A stretch of 64,000 nucleotides of DNA from positions 124,001 through 188,000 of the forward strand of contig NQMI01000051.1 of the NCBI GenBank assembly GCA_002270565.1, in the 5' to 3' direction. The notes under the pieces were generated by a model that was not told the DNA's origin, ran no database searches, and was given only the letters and a program-made list of their open reading frames with translations. A program made the position numbers and the translations under genes. Shown here piece after piece: positions 58,622 through 64,000 of the stretch (position 1 is the first letter of the stretch; each line of letters starts with the position of its first letter). This DNA is from Stenocarpella maydis. Lineage: Eukaryota > Ascomycota > Sordariomycetes > Diaporthales > Diaporthaceae.

Positions 58622-58780
58622 TCTTTAATAGTTAATCTAAGTATTTACTTAAGAATAGCTTTAACAGCTTTTAATTACTATTATTATATTTTTTAGAATG
58701 ATTTCACCTTAAATGCTCCTTAAATATAAACCTGCTTACTAGGTTTATTAGCTAAAGAACTAGCTATAATCATTATACTA
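58622..58780 (-). repeat. Inner inverted repeat, right copy
   Basis: Reverse-complement partner of 54071-54227. It lies about 960 bp inside the right outer end, against about 230 bp on the left, so the two arms are unequal. Confidence 0.75.
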
Positions 58781-59704
58781 TAAGGCAGTTTAAAATTACT
58801 TTAAGCTAATTATTATTCTGGATTTCTTATTATATAATATACTAAATCTTATTAATAAAGTAATAAAGTATAAATACTTTTTTTTAATATTATATTTATT
58901 TAAAAGAGTCTTCTTAGCTTATTTATATTTAGGAACCTCTTTTAAAAGTATACCAATTAGTTTATTTTAAATACGTCCTTATTAATTCTTATTAAACAGT
59001 TTAAGAAATCCCTTTTTTTATATATTAATAGAATTTTTATATATTATTTTATAAAGGTATTACTAAAATATACTAGCTATTTATTAATTAAAGAAGACTA
59101 TTTTACCTTACCTTACTATTTCTTAAGTATAAGGGTCTTTAGTACTAACTTACTAGCTTTTCTCTTTATAGCTTATAAAGCAGCAGAAGCTATAGCTAGC
59201 AATATTAATAATAATAACTATTTAAGGAGAATAGCATTAATTTAGCTATTATTATTAAAAGGGTCTTTATTACCTCCTTTATTAATTTCTTTAAGTAATA
59301 ACTCATTATTATTATTATTAAATAATAACTTAATAAACTCCTTCTTACTCTTAATAACTAAGGTATTATAGGCTTCTATTATTATAATAATAGCTTTTTA
59401 GTACTATTAATAAGCTAGCTTAAAGTATTAATTATTATTATTATATAGTAATATAGGTAATAAGTTAGTATTAGTTAATAGTAAGTTATATCTATTATAA
59501 CTTATCCTTACTTAAAGCTAGAAATCTAACTACTACTAATATTTAATATTAGTACTACTAACTAGTAAGTCTTTAATTATGAAAATACTATAGACTACTA
59601 TATATAATAGCTATAATAAGAAGGCGGTAATAATATAGGTCCTTAATAAGTACTTCTTACTTAGCTGCAGTAGCGGGTTTGGTGAGGAGGTTACTTTATA
59701 GGGG

Positions 59705-59740
59705 TCTATACTACACTAGCATACATTCCCCTTCTGAGCC
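59705..59740 (-). repeat. Right terminal inverted repeat
   Basis: Reverse complement begins GGCTCAGAAGGGGAAT; partner of 53845-53880. TAA follows at 59741. Confidence 0.8.
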
Positions 59741-59743
59741 TAA

Positions 59744-60532
59744 ATTATACACTACAGAAATTGCCCCGTTGTCAACTATTTTCATGGTATCCGGATCCAA
59801 GCCATAAGTTGGGCAGGTTGGTATGTGGGTTGGGTCTATGGGTTCTGATACCCTGTATATACTCCATTCCTAGATACTATGTACTATGAGAATCAAAGCT
59901 AAACCTAGAACTTCTGATCACCATATGCATTGCCCATGTGCGAGTGCCTATCGTCCCTGGGGCTTTCCGGAGAGGCTTCGCCTTGAGCACGGTTGGCGGG
60001 TGTGTGACTTGATTGGTGGGCAGCTCGAGGGCCTCGGCGCGGGTGATACGCGCATCGGGTCTAAGTTGTCTAAGAGCTGGGCCTCGTCTCGTCGTCACTA
60101 TGCTTCCTTCCAGGCGCATTGCCCGTCTGCTTGCTGGCCCTTATCAACCACAACCCACAACATCTTCTAATTTCTAACTCATCGAAACTGTGACCGACCT
60201 GGCCAATAGTCTCCTATCTGCAACTCACTGCAAACCCAAGTACATTCCGAACAGTCCCATCCTCAATCGAATCAGTCACTGGTGCCTCGCCGGGCCTCCA
60301 CCAACTTACTACAGCTTACTATTATTACTACAGGTGGCAACTTCGACTTCCGGAATAAGCCAACACACATCCTCCACTGCGCGCCCCCGACTCGACATCG
60401 CCTCCCGACTTCCGAAGCCCCTCTTCCGCCGCTTCACTTGCACCTTTAAAAACGCCGTGGTCCAAATCGAGATTCACAGCGAGGTGCACCGGAGTGTGGG
60501 AAGAGCCTAAACCCGCCCGTCACTCCGGCTCA
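59744..60532. promoter_or_regulatory. Promoter and leader of the Ank-RCC1-BTB gene
   Basis: 789 bp, normal GC content returns within about 50 bases of the element end. No separate gene seen. Confidence 0.5.
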
Positions 60533-63500
60533 ATGAGTCACAACTTGCTGTGGAAAGCCTACCATGAGGACAACGTCGACAGGTTTCGGCGCCTGCTGGC
60601 CCCCGCCGCCTACAATCCCCAAAGCGCCTCCAAGAGCCCCAGCATAGGAGCCGCCAGCCCCGTCGGTGCATTCGGCACGTCGCCCAGAAATGCCTTCAAG
60701 CCGCGCAAGGCCCCGGCCCTGGGGCCAGGTGCGGGAGGTGCGCGCTCTGGCAACGTGAGCTTCGGTCGTGCCGAGGTCAACAGTCGTGACTATATGGGCC
60801 TGACCATCCTCCTGCGCGCCGCCTCATCCCAGTCCGAGAACGCCATCTCCTTTGTCGAGGTCCTGCTCGACCACCCCGCTGTTGACATCTACGTGCAAGA
60901 CCCCGAGAGTGGCTGGAATTCCCTCCACCGTGCGCTGTACACGGGGAACGTCTCGATCGCGAGGCTGCTGCTGGACAAGGAGCGAAGGGATCTTGCCGGC
61001 CTGACCGTCGGCGCATCTGTCGCTAGAGTTGGGAGGCTCATAAAGACAAAGGATAACGAGGGAAACAGCCCGTTCGACTTGTACAACTCTACAATTGGCG
61101 AACGCAATCTCAAGAGCAATGATGATGAGCATAATTCGGGCGATGACTCGGACAGCGAGGAGCTGGCGGTTGCGACTGATCATGCTGGCGACGGGGGTCT
61201 ACTCGACCTCGTTAACGGCACCGAAGTCTTCGCGTTTGGCAGCAACAAGAACCTGTCTCTTGGTCTCGGAGACGAGGATGACCGGCAGTTCCCCGAGCGG
61301 GTCTACCTCGAACGCCCTGGTCATCTGATTCAGAGGTTCTACGAAGAGTATCTCGAGAAAGGGGGCGTTGAGACGCCCGACCAGATCCCCACACTCACTC
61401 GCCACAAGGAACTGCACGTGCAGGATGTTGCCTTGTCGAAATATCACAGCGCCATTATTACCACGGACCCCGTTTCGAATCTGTACATTTGTGGCGTTGG
61501 ACGTGGAGGTAGACTTGGATTAGGAGATGAGAATACCCGCTTCACGTACACGCCAGTACAAGGCAGCCTCGCGAACAAAAAGGTGACTCGGGTTGCGCTG
61601 GGACAGAACCACACCTTGGCCGTCACGTCGGAGGGTGGCTTGTATAGCTGGGGCTCCAATGTGGACTCAGCGCTCGGTTATACGCTGCCTGAACCTCCCC
61701 CCGGAGAAGAGGCTACCAGTCCCTTGCCCCGGCAGCTATTTGGGCCATTAAAAAAGGAGGTTATAGTTGGCGTCGCTGCGTCCGCCATTCACTCGGTGGC
61801 GTTCACAAGCACCGGCAGTCTTTACTGCTGGGGTCGCAATATCGGGCAGTGGGTGATTTCAAATACCATTTCCTTGAGATTTTCTTTGCTGATATTTTTT
61901 CAGGCTTGCTCTGATGGACGCCGATTCTCGTTCACTTGAGGTACAGCAGACACCCAGGAAAGTGGCCGCCTCCTTGTTGAGCAGCGGTATCGCCATGGTT
62001 TCGGCCATCGACAAGGCGACAACCTGCCTCCTTGAGAACTACACAGTGGTTGTGTTCACGACTTATGGCTACAACGTCGTCAAGTTCCCTTTCAGTGAGG
62101 TCGGGCTTACAAGTCACCATCTGAGCAATATTTCCATGTCTTCGCGGTATGACGCTGAGCGAAATCGAATCAAGTACATTGCCTCGGGTGGTGAGACCAT
62201 CGTGGGAGTAAGTGGTCGTGGCGACCTCTTCTCCATGAATCTCACAAAGAAAGCGGACACTCAACCGTCAATGTCCACTACCAATCCGTCAAAGATCAAG
62301 GGCGCTGTCAGCCAGCCAATCTGCATCTGGAGCGCCCACAAGGATGGAGTCAGATCCGTCGACGTTGGCGAACATGGCTCAGTCATAATCAGCACCCAAT
62401 CAGGCGCAGTCTGGCGGCGTATCAGAAGGGCCAAAGCAAAAGATACTCACGTGGCTGGTTCCAGCGAAGCAAAGCGCAAGGATTTCAAATTCCAGCGTGT
62501 CCCGGGCATCACCAACATCGTCACTGTGCGAAGCTCTATATTCGGGGCCTTCGCTGCTGTTAGAAAAGACTCCGAAGTAATGCGGGAGCAGATCAACGTC
62601 GGTCGCCAGACTCTCTGGGATGACATCGCGCCGCTCAACTGCCTTCGGGACTTTAGATCCTCCGATCCAGGGCCCAAAGCACAGGGTATCCTTAAGACCT
62701 GGGACGCCACTACGCTTCAGCAGAGATTGGGATCCGTCGCCTACGAAGTGCTCAAATCCCCCGACCTTGAAACTGATCTTCAGAACTATTTGTTGTTGTA
62801 TCGTTCCAGGGGCGGACCTTCACAGGTATGTAGCAGACTAATTATTGTCCAATCTTTTCCCAACGACACGTCAATGCAATTTATACTTTTTGACTTGTTT
62901 GGCGGCGTTCCATGGTCTCTGCTTCCATTTTCTGCATCTCAACCACCAACTGCCTGCATTACACCTCGTATATCCTCTCTATCCCAGTGTCACATCACAC
63001 TTCCTTCGGCGAGATCTAGGTTCATTGACTAATCTCTTCTAGTCTGGTCTGGACACCATTATCCGCTCGTCTTCCCTTCCAGAGCTGCAAGTACCAGTTC
63101 ACAGCTGGATACTATCCGCGAGAAGCCCGGTTCTTCGGCAAGCTCTGTGGTCCTTCCGAACTAGCGGCACTTACAAAACTTCGGATGTATTCGTTATTGA
63201 CAAGCATGATGAATCAATTACCGTGACCTTTACTGGTCTTGACATCATCTCGCTTTTGAACTTGGTCGTATACTTGTACGAAGATCGGGTAATTCCAGCA
63301 TGGAATTACACTCGACACGATCAGTCATTGGCTTACAGGTATCGTCAAATACGGACTGAAGTCGTCAGGACGGCGGGTAACCTCGGGGTGGGTAAGCTGG
63401 AGACCGCAGCCCAGAAGCAAGTCGATCCTCAGAGGCAACTAGATGAGGATTTGCGGTCTGCCCTGCAAGATCCACAGTTTTTCGAGGACGCAGATGCAGT

Positions 63501-64000
63501 CGTGGAGCTCGACGGCGACGGGGTGCTCGTCCACAGCTCGTTGTTGTGTCAGAGGTGCCCATTCTTCGAGGGGCTGTTTTATGGACGCTCCCAGGGCATG
63601 TGGCTGGCAAGTCGCCGTGCTGCTCAGGGGCCTTCCGAAAGGATACCCGTTGATCTCAAGCATATTGATCCAGAAAGCTTCAGATTCGTTTTGAGCTACC
63701 TTTATTCTGACACAGGCGACCAAATGTTCGACGGAGTAGCCGCTGACAATCTGGATGACTTTACGGACTTGGTAATGGATGTGCTTTCTATCGCCAATGA
63801 GCTTATGCTCGACCGCCTATCGCAGATTTGCCAGCGGGTCTTGTCTCGATTCGTCAACACGCGCAACATCGCACATTTCCTGAATGCAATCAGTCCATGT
63901 TCGGTTACCGAGTTCAAGGACGCAGGCCTGGAGTACATAACTCTTCAGCTGGAAAATATGCTCGAGAACAACCTCCTGGCCGATCTTGACGAGGAGTTAT
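60533..64000 (+). CDS. Ankyrin-RCC1-BTB protein, IBtk/Btb1-like (3' end missing)
   Basis: Probable adaptor for a cullin-3 ubiquitin ligase; the family includes IBtk of animals and Btb-type proteins of yeasts. Exons 60533-61848, 61904-62825 and 63043 to beyond the window. Ankyrin repeats at about residues 80-170 (MGLTILLRAASSQSENAISF, WNSLHRALYTGNVSIARLLL). RCC1 repeats follow: EVFAFGSNKNLSLGLGDED, LYICGVGRGGRLGLGDEN, LYSWGSNVDSALGY, and LYCWGRNIGQ-LALMDADS across intron 1. Exon 3 has two BTB-like parts: VHSWILSARSPVLRQALWSF, then a clearer one with VLVHSSLLCQRCPFFEGLFY and FRFVLSYLYSDTGD. The intron 1 donor is GTGGGT at 61849, which keeps the RCC1 repeat in frame. Confidence 0.87.

Larger units (their letters stand above)
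53842..59743. mobile_element. RIP-mutated composite transposon block (TIRs, TAA duplications)
   Basis: About 5.9 kb. The outer ends are inverted repeats starting GGCTCAGAAGGGGAA, flanked on both sides by TAA, compatible with a 3-bp target duplication of the PIF/Harbinger TWA kind. The interior (about 53920-56470 and 58620-59680) is extremely AT-rich. Remaining C is mostly followed by T or C; CpG and CpA are nearly gone and TpA is very common, the pattern left by repeat-induced point mutation. Inside are a second inverted-repeat pair, a Ty3/Gypsy relic on the plus strand, and a less mutated middle part at 56480-58620. This is best read as nested insertions; which element owns the outer TIRs is not clear. 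Confidence 0.75.

Overview
The window is from a filamentous ascomycete, most likely a Sordariomycete. Genes carry several short introns (about 50-120 bp) with GTRNGT donors and CTRAC-like branch sites. Coding regions are GC-rich, intergenic DNA is compact, and one block of about 5.9 kb is extremely AT-rich and looks like a RIP-mutated transposon. I traced 17 gene models by joining exons across splice sites; all phases were checked by hand. The window opens inside one gene and ends inside another.

Layout, left to right. A MYST/Sas3-type histone acetyltransferase (5' end missing) is followed by an epsin and a secreted SGNH/CE3-type esterase. Next is a large NUP98-NUP96 precursor (Nup145, 1968 aa, five exons). 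Fructose-1,6-bisphosphatase (minus) and the peroxin Pex11 (plus) diverge from a shared 1.65 kb region. The mitochondrial P-loop Fe-S protein Ind1 (minus) diverges from the ribosome-biogenesis factor Bfr2 (plus), followed by a small membrane protein (minus). A type III polyketide synthase is followed by a fungal-specific acidic protein whose frame stays open past a single TAG. A minus-strand run holds PAN2, a short-chain dehydrogenase with a 19-nt exon, and Bud22. A centrin (plus) converges with a DUF1295 membrane protein (minus). A mitochondrial carrier of the oxoglutarate type follows. The last part is the AT-rich transposon block and an ankyrin-RCC1-BTB protein (IBtk-like) cut by the window end.

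Most genes are housekeeping: chromatin, endocytosis, nuclear pore, mRNA deadenylation, ribosome biogenesis (Bfr2 and Bud22), mitochondrial Fe-S assembly for complex I, spindle pole and central carbon metabolism. FBP1 and PEX11 serve gluconeogenic and fatty-acid growth, and two CCTCGG boxes lie on the PEX11 side of their shared promoter. The type III PKS stands alone, with no obvious tailoring genes beside it.

The points most worth a second look are these. The Nup145 intron 3 carries both a stop and an AATAAA, which could give a NUP98-only transcript. An in-frame TAG separates the acidic protein from a downstream segment with two SUMO-interaction-like motifs. A 19-nt exon encodes most of the SDR cofactor loop. 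The AT-rich block is bounded by terminal inverted repeats with TAA target duplications, has a second nested inverted repeat, and contains a decayed Ty3/Gypsy integrase-chromodomain. All splice sites and functions are by-eye inference; no database search or transcript evidence was available.
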